From Candidatus Neomarinimicrobiota bacterium (lineage in GTDB: Bacteria > Fidelibacterota > UBA8477 > JABMPR01), in assembly GCA_016784545.1 (NCBI GenBank), contig JADHUM010000012.1, forward strand, positions 1 to 64,000: 64,000 bases of DNA, given 5' to 3'. Shown here in pieces: positions 1 through 8,554 of the stretch (the stretch's first letter is position 1; every line of letters begins with the position of its first letter). Made by a program: the position numbers and the translations under genes. The notes under the pieces are model-generated. The model searched no databases. It saw only the letters and a list, made by a program, of their open reading frames with translations, and was not told the origin of the DNA.

Positions 1-265
1 TAGGGCGCTATCCTTTTTATGGCAATACGAAGTACCCCCGTTTTTTGCAAAAACAAGCTCCACCACTTGCAGATTCCTGCAAGCCTTTACTCACCAATAC
101 TTTAGTGTCTTTTTAACTCAGTTTTCGGGGGAACTTCAAGCATTAAGAATACTTGCCAAGCTATGGTTCATCGACTATCCTGAACTCTTTGTCATTTTGA
201 CAGAGGTTTTTTAAGAATGTTTGCATTAATAATTGGCGCCGCTTGTTGGGGCGCGAAGGATATAT
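1..265. other. Upstream region with no recognisable gene
   Basis: No gene is recognised here. One plus-strand frame stays open from base 2 to a TAA at 212-214, but its translation is Phe/Thr-rich and matches no family I know, so I do not call it. A TTGACA hexamer at 197-202 could be a -35 element for the efflux operon, but I see no convincing -10 at normal spacing. The ribosome-binding site of the next gene (GAAGGA, 255-260) closes the region. Confidence 0.4.
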
Positions 266-1408
266 ATGAAAAGAAAAGCTTTAATACTTTCACCCCTGAT
301 TCTCCTCGTTGTTGGATTTATAATTATGAAAATTCTAGTTTCGTTTAAGGCAGAGAAGCCCAAGCGTAATTCTCAGGTCACCCCACGCGTCGTGGCCACA
401 TCTGTCGTGTCTCTGGGTGAGGTACCGGCAAAATTGACCACATATGGTACACTTGCAAGTAGTCAACCCGTATCATTAATCAGTGAGGTCTCAGGAACAC
501 TTCAAGCTGGTGATATTCCCTTTCAACCAGCACAATCCTTTAAAAAGGGTGAGTTATTATTAAAAGTGGATACGCGTCAGATAATACTGGAGCTAAACAG
601 TACAAAGAGTGATTTATTAACGGCCTTGTCTTCGATCATGCCTGAGATAAAAGTCAGCTCTCCTGCTATATTTCAGGTCTGGCAACAATATTTTGACTCC
701 ATCAATTTTGATGATCCCATCGGTGTGCTACCTACTACAGAAGACCAAAGACTCAAGGCATTGCTGGCCAGGTACAATATTTTCAAACTTTACTTCGCCG
801 TCCAGAATCTGGAAATCAGGGCTTCGAAACATTATTTCTATGCACCCTTTAATGGATCCATCATATCCACCCAACTTCGCGATGGCAGCACAGCCGCTCC
901 TGGAAGCAGACTGGGAGAACTTATCAATCTTGATAAGCTGGAAGTTGAGATTCAGGTTCCAGCTAAGGATATTGGCTGGATTCATGTGGGTTCCCCTGTC
1001 GTGCTTGAGCCAGAAGAGAATGGTATCAAATGGAAGGGACATATTGAAAGAATCGGCAATATAATTGATGAACGCTCACAATCCGTATTGGCGTATATAA
1101 AACTGGATGATACAGGTGACGTGAACCCACTCGCTGGCGTATTTGTAAAGGCTGATATTGAAGCTCGTCTGATTCCTGAAGCAATCAAGGTGGGACGCCG
1201 GGCAGTATATGAAGAATCTTATGTGTTTCTTGTAAATGATGGATTCTTCGAAAAGCGGGATGTTGGAATAGCCTTTGATGAAGGCGACTATTATATCATC
1301 AATAAGGGACTGAGTCCTGGTGATACACTGGTCACAGATTTACTTCAAGGTGTTTCAGCTGGCATGCCAGCACAATCTCGTTCACGGCTGATTCCCGGGA
1401 ATAATTGA
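266..1408 (+). CDS. RND efflux periplasmic adaptor (membrane fusion protein)
   Basis: This is a 380-aa adaptor subunit linking an inner-membrane RND pump to an outer-membrane channel. An N-terminal membrane anchor (about residues 6-24) is followed by a lipoyl/barrel-sandwich half motif, a short alpha-hairpin, the second half motif (YAPFNGSI, with LRDGSTAAPGSRLGEL after it) and a beta-barrel/membrane-proximal region, the usual HlyD/AcrA order. An open frame extends upstream to a TTG at 233, but ATG 266 is preferred because GAAGGA lies 5 bases before it and the hydrophobic anchor begins right after it. The pump gene follows 4 bases downstream, so the two are surely co-transcribed. The substrate cannot be told from sequence. 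Confidence 0.88.
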   Translation: MKRKALILSPLILLVVGFIIMKILVSFKAEKPKRNSQVTPRVVATSVVSLGEVPAKLTTYGTLASSQPVSLISEVSGTLQAGDIPFQPAQSFKKGELLLKVDTRQIILELNSTKSDLLTALSSIMPEIKVSSPAIFQVWQQYFDSINFDDPIGVLPTTEDQRLKALLARYNIFKLYFAVQNLEIRASKHYFYAPFNGSIISTQLRDGSTAAPGSRLGELINLDKLEVEIQVPAKDIGWIHVGSPVVLEPEENGIKWKGHIERIGNIIDERSQSVLAYIKLDDTGDVNPLAGVFVKADIEARLIPEAIKVGRRAVYEESYVFLVNDGFFEKRDVGIAFDEGDYYIINKGLSPGDTLVTDLLQGVSAGMPAQSRSRLIPGNN

Positions 1409-1412
1409 TTCC

Positions 1413-4400
1413 ATGCGTCGCGTCATTGAATTCTTTGCCCGTTATCCAATCTGGACCAATGTTTTACTTGTTTCAGTTCTTCTTTTTGGAGGACTTGCAC
1501 TGTCCAACCTGCGTTACTCCACCTTTCCTGAAATTGCACCAAACCGCATCATTATCCAGGTTCTATACCCGGGTGCTTCTCCTGAAGAGGTAGAAGAGGG
1601 GGTCATTCTCAAAATTGAGGAGAATCTTGATGGTCTGGATGGTATAGAGCGGGTAACCTCGACTTCTTCTGAAAATGTTGGAGTTGTCAACATTGAAGCC
1701 ATTCGTGGTGCAGATATGGATAAAGTCCTCACCGATGTTAAAAATGCCGTCGATCGAATTGGCTCTTTTCCTGTAAGTGCTGAAAAGCCGGTGGTGTACC
1801 AACAAAAATTCAGATCAAGAGCTCTGTCTATTGTTCTTTTTGGCGAAACGGATTTAAAGACTATGAAAGTCTTTGCAGAGAACATGCGGGATGAGCTCCT
1901 TGCTTCCCCGGAAGTCTCACAAGTCGCCATACAGGGCTACCCTGGTCTTGAGATTTCTATCGAAGTATCTGAAGCCAACCTGAGACGTTATCAGTTGACT
2001 TTTGATGAGATATCAAGACGGGTCCAATCAGAGAACGTGAATCTATCTGGTGGAAAATTTGAGACCCGAGATGAAGAAATCCTCATACGGGCTTATGGAC
2101 GAGAATATGAGGCTGCCGAGCTGGGGAACCTGGTCATCCGTGGCGATAGTGATGGTAATCTGATTTTCCTTAAAGATGTTGCCACCATTAGGGAAAGATG
2201 GGCTGATTCACCGGATAAGACCTATTACAATGGTCATACAGCGGTGGTCCTGAATATTAGTAAAACCCGTGAAGAAAATGTCATCACCGTTGCGGATTTA
2301 TCAAAAGACATGGTTGAAAAGTTTAATTCTGAAAACTCTGTAATCCAGGCTTTGGTGCTGGCGGATAACACGATCAGTTTGCGCCAGAGGCTTGAACTCC
2401 TGATCAACAATGGATTTATCGGGCTGGTACTGGTAATTCTCAGTCTCAGTTTCTTTTTGAATTTGAGGATTTCCTTCTGGGTGGCTATTGGTATCCCATT
2501 CTCATTTGCAGGTATGTTTCTGGTCTTGAGTTTTACCGGAATAACCTTGAATGTCATCTCCCTTTTTGGGATGATCATAGTCATTGGTATACTTGTAGAC
2601 GACGCCATCGTGGTTTCAGAAAGTATCTTCAGTGAGTTTGAGCGCGGGAAAAAGGGTCTTCAGGCGGCCATTGATGGTACCATCATCATGGTGGGCCCAG
2701 TAACCACCTCAGTCATGACCACCATACTTGTATTTCTGCCCTTCTTTTTTCTGGATGGATTTTTAGGCCGCTTCATCTGGAATTTGGCTGCAGTTGTGGT
2801 AGCCGCACTGATCTTTTCGCTTATAGAATCATTTCTCATTCTGCCAGCCCACCTGGCCCATTCCAAGGGCTTGCATGCCCACAGTAAAGATTCATGGATG
2901 CGCAAACGAATCGAGAAGATCATTCATTTTATGACCCACCGCATGTATGCGCCATCCCTGAGATATGCCTTACGCTATAAATGGATCACGGTAACCATGC
3001 CCCTGGTCTTTGTCTTTATAACTATCGGTCTCTTTGGTGGTGGATTTATAGGATTTACATTTTTCCCCTTTATTGATGGGGATACGCTACCCATTAATGT
3101 CAGTCTTGTGGCGGGAAGACAGGAAGCGGACATCGATAAATTTCTGGCTGAAATTGAAGATGTGGTCTGGTCCGTAAATGAAGAGATGAGTGCTGACAGG
3201 GAAGATGGGCTCCAATACATTTTGGGGATAAAAAGGGATATTGGCAGTAACGATTTTGGTGATGCGGGAAGCCATGCAGGTAAATTGACCCTTCAATTGC
3301 TGGATGGTGAATTGCGGGGCATGGACAGTTTCGTCTTTGCAAATCGTATCCGCAAGGCTGTTGGGCCAAGACCCGAAGCACAGAAGATTTCCTTCGGTAG
3401 AGCAAGCATGTTTGGAAAGCCTGTTTCAGTCAGTCTGCTGGGCAGCAATTTGGATGAACTGAAAAAAGCCAGTGATCTGCTAACCGCCGAACTGCAGCAA
3501 TTTTCCACCCTGAGGGATGTCTCTCTGGGTTCCAAAGAAGGTCGCCGGGAGATTGATATTACTTTAAAACCACTGGCATATTCTCTTGGACTTACCCTGA
3601 GAGATGTTGCCGGACAGGTTCGTCAGGGCTTTTTTGGTCAGGAGGTCCAGCGGATTCAAAGAGGACGGGATGAAATTCGTGTCTGGGTACGCTACTCTCC
3701 TGAAGATCGCTCATCATTGGGTTATCTGGATCGTATGCTCATTCGAACCCAAAATGGTCAGGAATATCCCTTCGGTGAACTGGCAACTTACACATTGAAA
3801 CGCGGGATAACTTCCATCAGCCATCTTGATAAAAAGCGTGAGCTCACCGTTGAGGCAGATCTGGCAGACGGTAGTCTGGATTTACCTCCCATTCTGGCAG
3901 AGATTCGGGAAGAGGTAATTCCCCGGGTTCTGGCACAGGTTCAAGGTGTTCATGTCTCGTATGAGGGACAATCCAGAGATCAGGCTAAAACGGGAGCAAG
4001 TTTCCGCAGGACTTTCCCACTGGCTTTTATGGGGATGTTTATTTTGTTGATCCTGGTTTTCAGATCCTATGTTCAGGCCATCCTTATTTTCGGACTGATA
4101 CCATTTGGAGTAATTGGTGCCTTCTGGGGACATGGATTACATGGCATTCAGGTGAATACCCTATCCATCTATGGTATTCTCGCACTCACGGGTATTATTG
4201 TAAATGACAGTATTGTTCTGGTTGATAAGATCAACCGAAATTTTAAATCTGGGATGCTCCTCTATGATGCTGTCTTTGACGCTGGGGTGAGTCGTTTGCG
4301 TCCCATCCTGCTAACCACCTTCACAACGGCTTTTGGATTGGCACCATTAATATTTGAAACCAGTCGTCAGGCACAGTTTCTGATTCCCATGGCGATTTCC

Positions 4401-4598
4401 CTGGCCTATGGTTTACTCTTTGGAACCTTCCTTATTCTGGTTGTTTTACCTGCCAGCTACCTTGTGACAAATAGAGCACGAGTGGTATGGATGAAACTGT
4501 ATCATGGGAAGATTGTGAGTCCAGAAGACGTTGAACCTGCCATGTTGGAATTGACATCAAATGGTTCTAAGCATCTTGAAGACCCGGTGAATTCATAA
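1413..4598 (+). CDS. RND efflux pump, AcrB/HAE1-type permease
   Basis: A 1061-aa proton-driven inner-membrane exporter, full length for the family (about 1030-1070 aa). The first transmembrane helix spans about residues 14-32. A large periplasmic porter loop (PGASPEEVEEGV near residue 50) follows, then a helix bundle with GILVDDAIVVSE, whose two Asp residues (about 396-397) match the AcrB proton-relay pair. A second periplasmic loop and a C-terminal bundle (GIIVNDSIVLVDKIN) complete the duplicated RND architecture. It starts 4 bases after the adaptor gene. The 210 bases after it contain no clear terminator hairpin. No TolC-type gene is adjacent, so the pair probably shares an outer-membrane channel encoded elsewhere. 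Confidence 0.93.
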   Translation: MRRVIEFFARYPIWTNVLLVSVLLFGGLALSNLRYSTFPEIAPNRIIIQVLYPGASPEEVEEGVILKIEENLDGLDGIERVTSTSSENVGVVNIEAIRGADMDKVLTDVKNAVDRIGSFPVSAEKPVVYQQKFRSRALSIVLFGETDLKTMKVFAENMRDELLASPEVSQVAIQGYPGLEISIEVSEANLRRYQLTFDEISRRVQSENVNLSGGKFETRDEEILIRAYGREYEAAELGNLVIRGDSDGNLIFLKDVATIRERWADSPDKTYYNGHTAVVLNISKTREENVITVADLSKDMVEKFNSENSVIQALVLADNTISLRQRLELLINNGFIGLVLVILSLSFFLNLRISFWVAIGIPFSFAGMFLVLSFTGITLNVISLFGMIIVIGILVDDAIVVSESIFSEFERGKKGLQAAIDGTIIMVGPVTTSVMTTILVFLPFFFLDGFLGRFIWNLAAVVVAALIFSLIESFLILPAHLAHSKGLHAHSKDSWMRKRIEKIIHFMTHRMYAPSLRYALRYKWITVTMPLVFVFITIGLFGGGFIGFTFFPFIDGDTLPINVSLVAGRQEADIDKFLAEIEDVVWSVNEEMSADREDGLQYILGIKRDIGSNDFGDAGSHAGKLTLQLLDGELRGMDSFVFANRIRKAVGPRPEAQKISFGRASMFGKPVSVSLLGSNLDELKKASDLLTAELQQFSTLRDVSLGSKEGRREIDITLKPLAYSLGLTLRDVAGQVRQGFFGQEVQRIQRGRDEIRVWVRYSPEDRSSLGYLDRMLIRTQNGQEYPFGELATYTLKRGITSISHLDKKRELTVEADLADGSLDLPPILAEIREEVIPRVLAQVQGVHVSYEGQSRDQAKTGASFRRTFPLAFMGMFILLILVFRSYVQAILIFGLIPFGVIGAFWGHGLHGIQVNTLSIYGILALTGIIVNDSIVLVDKINRNFKSGMLLYDAVFDAGVSRLRPILLTTFTTAFGLAPLIFETSRQAQFLIPMAISLAYGLLFGTFLILVVLPASYLVTNRARVVWMKLYHGKIVSPEDVEPAMLELTSNGSKHLEDPVNS

Positions 4599-4751
4599 TA
4601 GAAATTCGCCCTGAAATGTGAGGCTTACCTGGTCGTTAAACAATTTGACGGTCCGAGGTGAATTGCTGATTTAGTTGGTCATCATTAGCTTAACTCAACA
4701 AACATAGACTTTTAACAAAAGAAATAATCACGTCTAGGTGTGTAAGAATCC

Positions 4752-4793
4752 TTGCTATACATCAATCGTTTTCTATATTTGAAAAATATCAAA
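4752..4793 (+). promoter_or_regulatory. Candidate promoter and operator of the GbsR/MarR-type regulator gene
   Basis: TTGCTA (4752-4757), a 16-base spacer and TATATT (4774-4779) resemble a sigma-70-type promoter. An inverted repeat TTTGA-N6-TCAAA (4778-4793) overlaps and follows the -10, a usual place for autorepression by a winged-helix regulator. The AGGA ribosome-binding site is at 4797-4800. Function is inferred from position only. Confidence 0.4.
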
Positions 4794-4808
4794 CGCAGGA
4801 TGTTATGA

Positions 4809-5282
4809 ATGACAGATAAGATTAAACACGAATTTGTGAATCGCTTTGGCGATGCTTATAAGGATTTTGGACTCCCCATTCTCATGGGGCGAATTGTGGG
4901 ATTGTTGCTGTACTGGGATAAGCCCATGTCTTTGGACACAATGACTGATGAGTTGCATGTAAGTAAGGGTCCCGTGAGCCAGATATTGCGACGCCTGAGA
5001 GATCATAATCTGGTGAAGCGGGTTTGGGTGGGGGGCGATCGCAAAGATTACTACCAGGTTGTGGATCACATCTTCCTCCAGGCATTTATCAATCAGGCCG
5101 AGCTATTGCGGAGAAACTTGAGCCTGGCCAAAGAATTTGAAAGAAAACTCCGGAACAATGATAAACCTGAAATGGCAAAATTTAAATCTCGCATGGAAGA
5201 AATGGTTCAATTCAACACACAGATGCAAGAATATCTGAACTCATTTATTGATACCTGGCGAGAAGAACAAACTGACACGTAG
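4809..5282 (+). CDS. GbsR/MarR-family transcriptional regulator
   Basis: A 157-aa winged-helix DNA-binding protein. The N-terminal 80 residues (LPILMGRIVGLLLYW, then LHVSKGPVSQILRRL as the recognition helix region, then a wing) match the GbsR-like branch of the MarR superfamily. The C-terminal half is charged and helical and probably dimerises (FERKLRNNDKPEMAKFKSRM). ATG 4809 is chosen over the ATG at 4805, which is out of frame, and AGGA sits 8 bases upstream. It heads a plus-strand gene run whose next start is 17 bases away, so it probably controls the SDR/KAS/symporter/CoA-ligase operon. The ligand is unknown. Confidence 0.85.
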   Translation: MTDKIKHEFVNRFGDAYKDFGLPILMGRIVGLLLYWDKPMSLDTMTDELHVSKGPVSQILRRLRDHNLVKRVWVGGDRKDYYQVVDHIFLQAFINQAELLRRNLSLAKEFERKLRNNDKPEMAKFKSRMEEMVQFNTQMQEYLNSFIDTWREEQTDT

Positions 5283-5299
5283 ATCAGATTGAGGAAAGT

Positions 5300-6043
5300 A
5301 TGAATAAACTTGAATCAAAAGTTGCAATTATTACCGGGGGAGCGGCTGGAATTGGCATGGCCACGGTTGAAAAGTTTTTAGCAGAAGGCGCCATCGTATC
5401 CGCCTGGGATATTAATCAGGAAATGGGTGATGCTCTCATGGCTGCGCTTCAAACTCCTGACAATAGACTTGAATTTCGAGCCGTGGATGTAACTGATGAA
5501 GATTCTGTCCATGGAGCCGTGACAGCCATCGTTGAGAAATATGGCCAGTTGGATATTCTGATCAACAATGCCGGTATCACCAGAGATGCGACACTCCTCA
5601 AGATGGAAAGCGCTGCTTTTGATCAGGTGATTGATGTGAATTTAAAGGCGGTCTTCATCTGTGGTCAAGCCGCTGCAAGACAAATGGTTTCCCAGGGCTC
5701 AGGTGTCATACTAAATGCCAGCTCAGTCGTCGGACTCTATGGAAATTTTGGACAGACTAACTATGTCGCTTCTAAAGCAGGTGTCATTGGAATGACCCAG
5801 GTCTGGGCCAGAGAGTTGGGACGCAAAGGCGTGCGCGTGAACGCCATCGCTCCAGGATTCATTGCCACTGAAATGGTCAAAAAGATGCCGGAGAAAGTCA
5901 TCGAAATGATGGCGGGTAAAGCACCCCTGCAGCGTATTGGTGAACCCTCAGAAGTGGCGGCGGCCTATGCGTTTCTGGCTTCAGACGAAGCTTCATTTAT
6001 CCATGGCACCACACTCTCAGTAGATGGAGGGTTGATTTCCTGA
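5300..6043 (+). CDS. fabG: Short-chain dehydrogenase/reductase, FabG-like
   Basis: A 247-aa classical SDR, the length of 3-oxoacyl-ACP reductases. The nucleotide-binding motif TGGAAGIG lies at residues 12-19, NNAG near residue 90, the catalytic Ser region NASSVVG near residue 141, and YVASK supplies the Tyr and Lys. The C-terminal IHGTTLSVDGG is FabG-like. It likely reduces a 3-oxoacyl thioester with NADPH. The stop overlaps the start of the KAS III-like gene (TGATG), implying translational coupling. Because neighbours are a CoA ligase and a symporter rather than acpP/fabD/fabF, it may act on a CoA-bound catabolic intermediate rather than in housekeeping lipid synthesis. The fabG symbol is by similarity only. 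Confidence 0.85.
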   Translation: MNKLESKVAIITGGAAGIGMATVEKFLAEGAIVSAWDINQEMGDALMAALQTPDNRLEFRAVDVTDEDSVHGAVTAIVEKYGQLDILINNAGITRDATLLKMESAAFDQVIDVNLKAVFICGQAAARQMVSQGSGVILNASSVVGLYGNFGQTNYVASKAGVIGMTQVWARELGRKGVRVNAIAPGFIATEMVKKMPEKVIEMMAGKAPLQRIGEPSEVAAAYAFLASDEASFIHGTTLSVDGGLIS

Positions 6044-7038
6044 TGGCTGAGCTCCGTAATGCACGTATTCTGTCAACAGGTATGGCGGTGCCTAATCGCA
6101 TCGTCCCCAATTCATATTTTGATGAAATTCTGGGCGAGAATGTTTCGGAATGGTTGGAAGACAATCTCACCATAAAAGAGCGTCGTTGGCTATCTGAAGG
6201 CGAAAGTGTTGCGGATCTTATTGAATCAGCAGCACTCACCATTCTGGCAAAGGCCAAGGTGAAACCAGAAGAACTCGATCTCATTATTATTTCAACGGAT
6301 ACTCCAGAGTACATTTCACCATCGACTGCTTCAATCATTCAAGACCGTCTGAGCGCCACAGGAGCGGGAACCTTTGATTTGAATGCGGCCTGTGCAGGGT
6401 TTGTGACTTCAATTGACATGGGAGCCAAATATATCCAGGCTGATCCAAAATATAAATATATCCTGGTTATTGGTGCTTATGGGATGTCTCGCTATCTGGA
6501 TTTATATGACAAAAAAACAGTGACCCTGTTCGCTGATGGCGCTTCTGGTGTGCTACTTGGTGCTGACCCTGAAGGTGTTGGACATCTACAGGGCTTGCTC
6601 TACACAGAGGGACAGTATGCGGACTGGATGGGGATTTATGCTGGTGGCGTGAAAACGCCTGTGACTCAAGAAGTGCTGGGTAACAAAGATCACCTCCTGA
6701 AATTTGTTAAAAAGTTCCCTAAAGAACTCAATCCCATCACCTGGGAAAGGATGATTCGCAAGGTTGTTGCCGATGGGGGGCACGATCTATCCAGTGTGAA
6801 GCAGGTCTTTTTTACCCAGATTAATATCAACAGCATCAGAGCAACCATGGAGGCTCTTCATCTGCCCATGGAAAAAGCTCAGACTATAATGTCTTATTAT
6901 GGGTATACAGGATCGGCTTGTATTCCCATGGCACTCAATGAAGCCCACAATCAAGGCAAACTGGATCGAGGAGACCTCATCGTATTTATGGGTTCCGGTG
7001 GCGGTCTGGCTTTTGCGTGTTCCGCGTGGATCTGGTAG
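6043..7038 (+). CDS. 3-oxoacyl-ACP synthase III (FabH) homologue with altered catalytic triad
   Basis: A 331-aa thiolase-fold protein of the KAS III family. The nucleophilic Cys is kept (DLNAACAGF, Cys117). At the position of the catalytic His (FabH pattern PHQANxRI) the sequence is FFTQININSI, so His becomes Thr258. At the catalytic Asn (FabH pattern HGNTSAAS) it is YGYTGSAC, so Asn becomes Tyr288. His and Asn drive malonyl-ACP decarboxylation in FabH, so this enzyme is unlikely to be an ordinary condensing enzyme. It may be an acyltransferase, a non-decarboxylating thiolase-like enzyme or a hydrolase. The GGG loop near the C-terminus is intact. It overlaps fabG by one base and the symporter starts 11 bases after it. 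Confidence 0.82.
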   Translation: MAELRNARILSTGMAVPNRIVPNSYFDEILGENVSEWLEDNLTIKERRWLSEGESVADLIESAALTILAKAKVKPEELDLIIISTDTPEYISPSTASIIQDRLSATGAGTFDLNAACAGFVTSIDMGAKYIQADPKYKYILVIGAYGMSRYLDLYDKKTVTLFADGASGVLLGADPEGVGHLQGLLYTEGQYADWMGIYAGGVKTPVTQEVLGNKDHLLKFVKKFPKELNPITWERMIRKVVADGGHDLSSVKQVFFTQININSIRATMEALHLPMEKAQTIMSYYGYTGSACIPMALNEAHNQGKLDRGDLIVFMGSGGGLAFACSAWIW

Positions 7039-7048
7039 GGAGTTTAGC

Positions 7049-8554
7049 ATGAATGCAAACACAGATATGGTTTTGTATAGTTGGATTCTAATGATTCTGC
7101 TGGCCAGCGGAATTCTTGTGCTGGTTGTTAGAGGGGCCCGAAAAACCAAAAGTATGCAGGACTATGCGCTGGGATCTTTTTTGTTTTCACCAGCTGCAGT
7201 GGGAATTTCATTGGCTGCGTCCATGACCAGTGCAGCTACCTTTATTATAAACCCCGGATTTATTGCCATTTATGGTATTTCGGCTGTGATATCCTACGCC
7301 GTAGTACTGCCCCTGGCGGCCATGGGGTCACTCGTGATCCTCAGCAAGGGCTTCCGGAAATTTGGTGCCACGGTTAAGGTGATTACCCTCTCACAATGGA
7401 TGGGCGTACGCTATAACAGCAAAGCCTACCAAACTTTTTTTGCCATTTTGTCCCTGTTGCTCATCACATTCATCGTCCTTATCGTTGTGGGTCTGACAAA
7501 GGTGCTGTCAAGTACTTTGGCCATATCGGAAATGGCAGCGCTCCTGGGAATCGTCATCTTTATTTTTGGTTATATGATGTTCGGTGGTGCCAATTCCATG
7601 GTCTATACCAACACCATACAGGGATCCATCATGTTGGTGGTTGCATTCCTGCTCTTGGGCTCTGGATATGAACATTTCAGTGCCGGAATACACGGTTTCC
7701 TGGACAAGCTGTCCAGCATTGATCCTGATCTGGTGGGCACCACAAACACCAACAGCTTTCTATTTCGAGACTGGTTTGAAATTGGTGTCGTTCAAATAGT
7801 AGTGGGTGTCGCCATCGTCTGTCAACCGCATATCATTACAAAAAGTCTGCTCCTCAAAGATGAGAGGAGTGTTAATCGCTTTTTGGTTGTCGCCGTCATA
7901 ACGGAGCTGATTTTCTTTAGCGTGGTCATCGCTGGATTGTATGCCAGAATTGCCTTCCCCGATCTCTCAGTTGGAGGCAGCGCTTTAAAGATGGATGGCA
8001 TTATACCAGCCTATGTTCTGAATGAATTCCCAGTGTTTATTGGATTGTTTGTAGTTCTGGGATTGATAGCAGCCGGTTTGAGTACTCTGGAGGGACTGAT
8101 CCAGAGTATATCAACAACGATGACAGAAGATTTGATAAAACCAGCCCTGATCAAATTCAGAGGGGATAGTCCTGCTGACAACTTAATGATAAAAATTAAC
8201 CGTCTTGTCATTGTCTTGCTGGCTATCGTTGCCATCATCCTATCCAGGCAACAACTCCTATTTCCCAAGTTATCTGTAGCCATTTTTGCCCAGAATGGTG
8301 TTTATGCGTTCTTCGCAGCAGCCTTTTTCCCCATTCTGTTTGGCATGTTTTCGAAACGGACACCACCACTTGCCGCCATTGCTGCCAGTGTCACAGCGGT
8401 TGTTATTCACTTCACCATGTACTATGGCAAGATATCCGTCCCCTTTACCCTGGCAACCGGTGAAAACCCCGGAGTGGCCGCTGCTGTAGCCATTGTTCTA
8501 TCACTGGTGGTGGGATCAATCATTTTCCAGCTAAAGAAGGAGCCCCTGTCTTGA
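7049..8554 (+). CDS. Sodium:solute symporter (SSS family) permease
   Basis: A 501-aa polytopic membrane protein with about 13 hydrophobic helices, the SSSF pattern. Recognisable parts are the first helix (YSWILMILLASGILVLVV), the Na+-binding helix region SLAASMTSAATFIINPGF, QWMGVRYNSKAYQ, and GLIAAGLSTLEGLIQSIST, the LeuT-fold TM8 segment with the Ser/Thr Na2-site residues. ATG 7049 is preferred to upstream in-frame starts because TAGGGAG lies 6-7 bases before it and upstream residues overlap the KAS-like gene. It likely imports a carboxylate or similar anion with Na+. The overlapping downstream acyl-CoA synthetase suggests the cargo is then activated with CoA. Confidence 0.88.
   Translation: MNANTDMVLYSWILMILLASGILVLVVRGARKTKSMQDYALGSFLFSPAAVGISLAASMTSAATFIINPGFIAIYGISAVISYAVVLPLAAMGSLVILSKGFRKFGATVKVITLSQWMGVRYNSKAYQTFFAILSLLLITFIVLIVVGLTKVLSSTLAISEMAALLGIVIFIFGYMMFGGANSMVYTNTIQGSIMLVVAFLLLGSGYEHFSAGIHGFLDKLSSIDPDLVGTTNTNSFLFRDWFEIGVVQIVVGVAIVCQPHIITKSLLLKDERSVNRFLVVAVITELIFFSVVIAGLYARIAFPDLSVGGSALKMDGIIPAYVLNEFPVFIGLFVVLGLIAAGLSTLEGLIQSISTTMTEDLIKPALIKFRGDSPADNLMIKINRLVIVLLAIVAIILSRQQLLFPKLSVAIFAQNGVYAFFAAAFFPILFGMFSKRTPPLAAIAASVTAVVIHFTMYYGKISVPFTLATGENPGVAAAVAIVLSLVVGSIIFQLKKEPLS

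Noticed and set aside
2-214. Plus-strand open frame of about 70 codons at the left edge.
   Set aside because: Phe/Thr-rich translation without any family resemblance; open frames of this length occur by chance, and there is no start codon with a ribosome-binding site.
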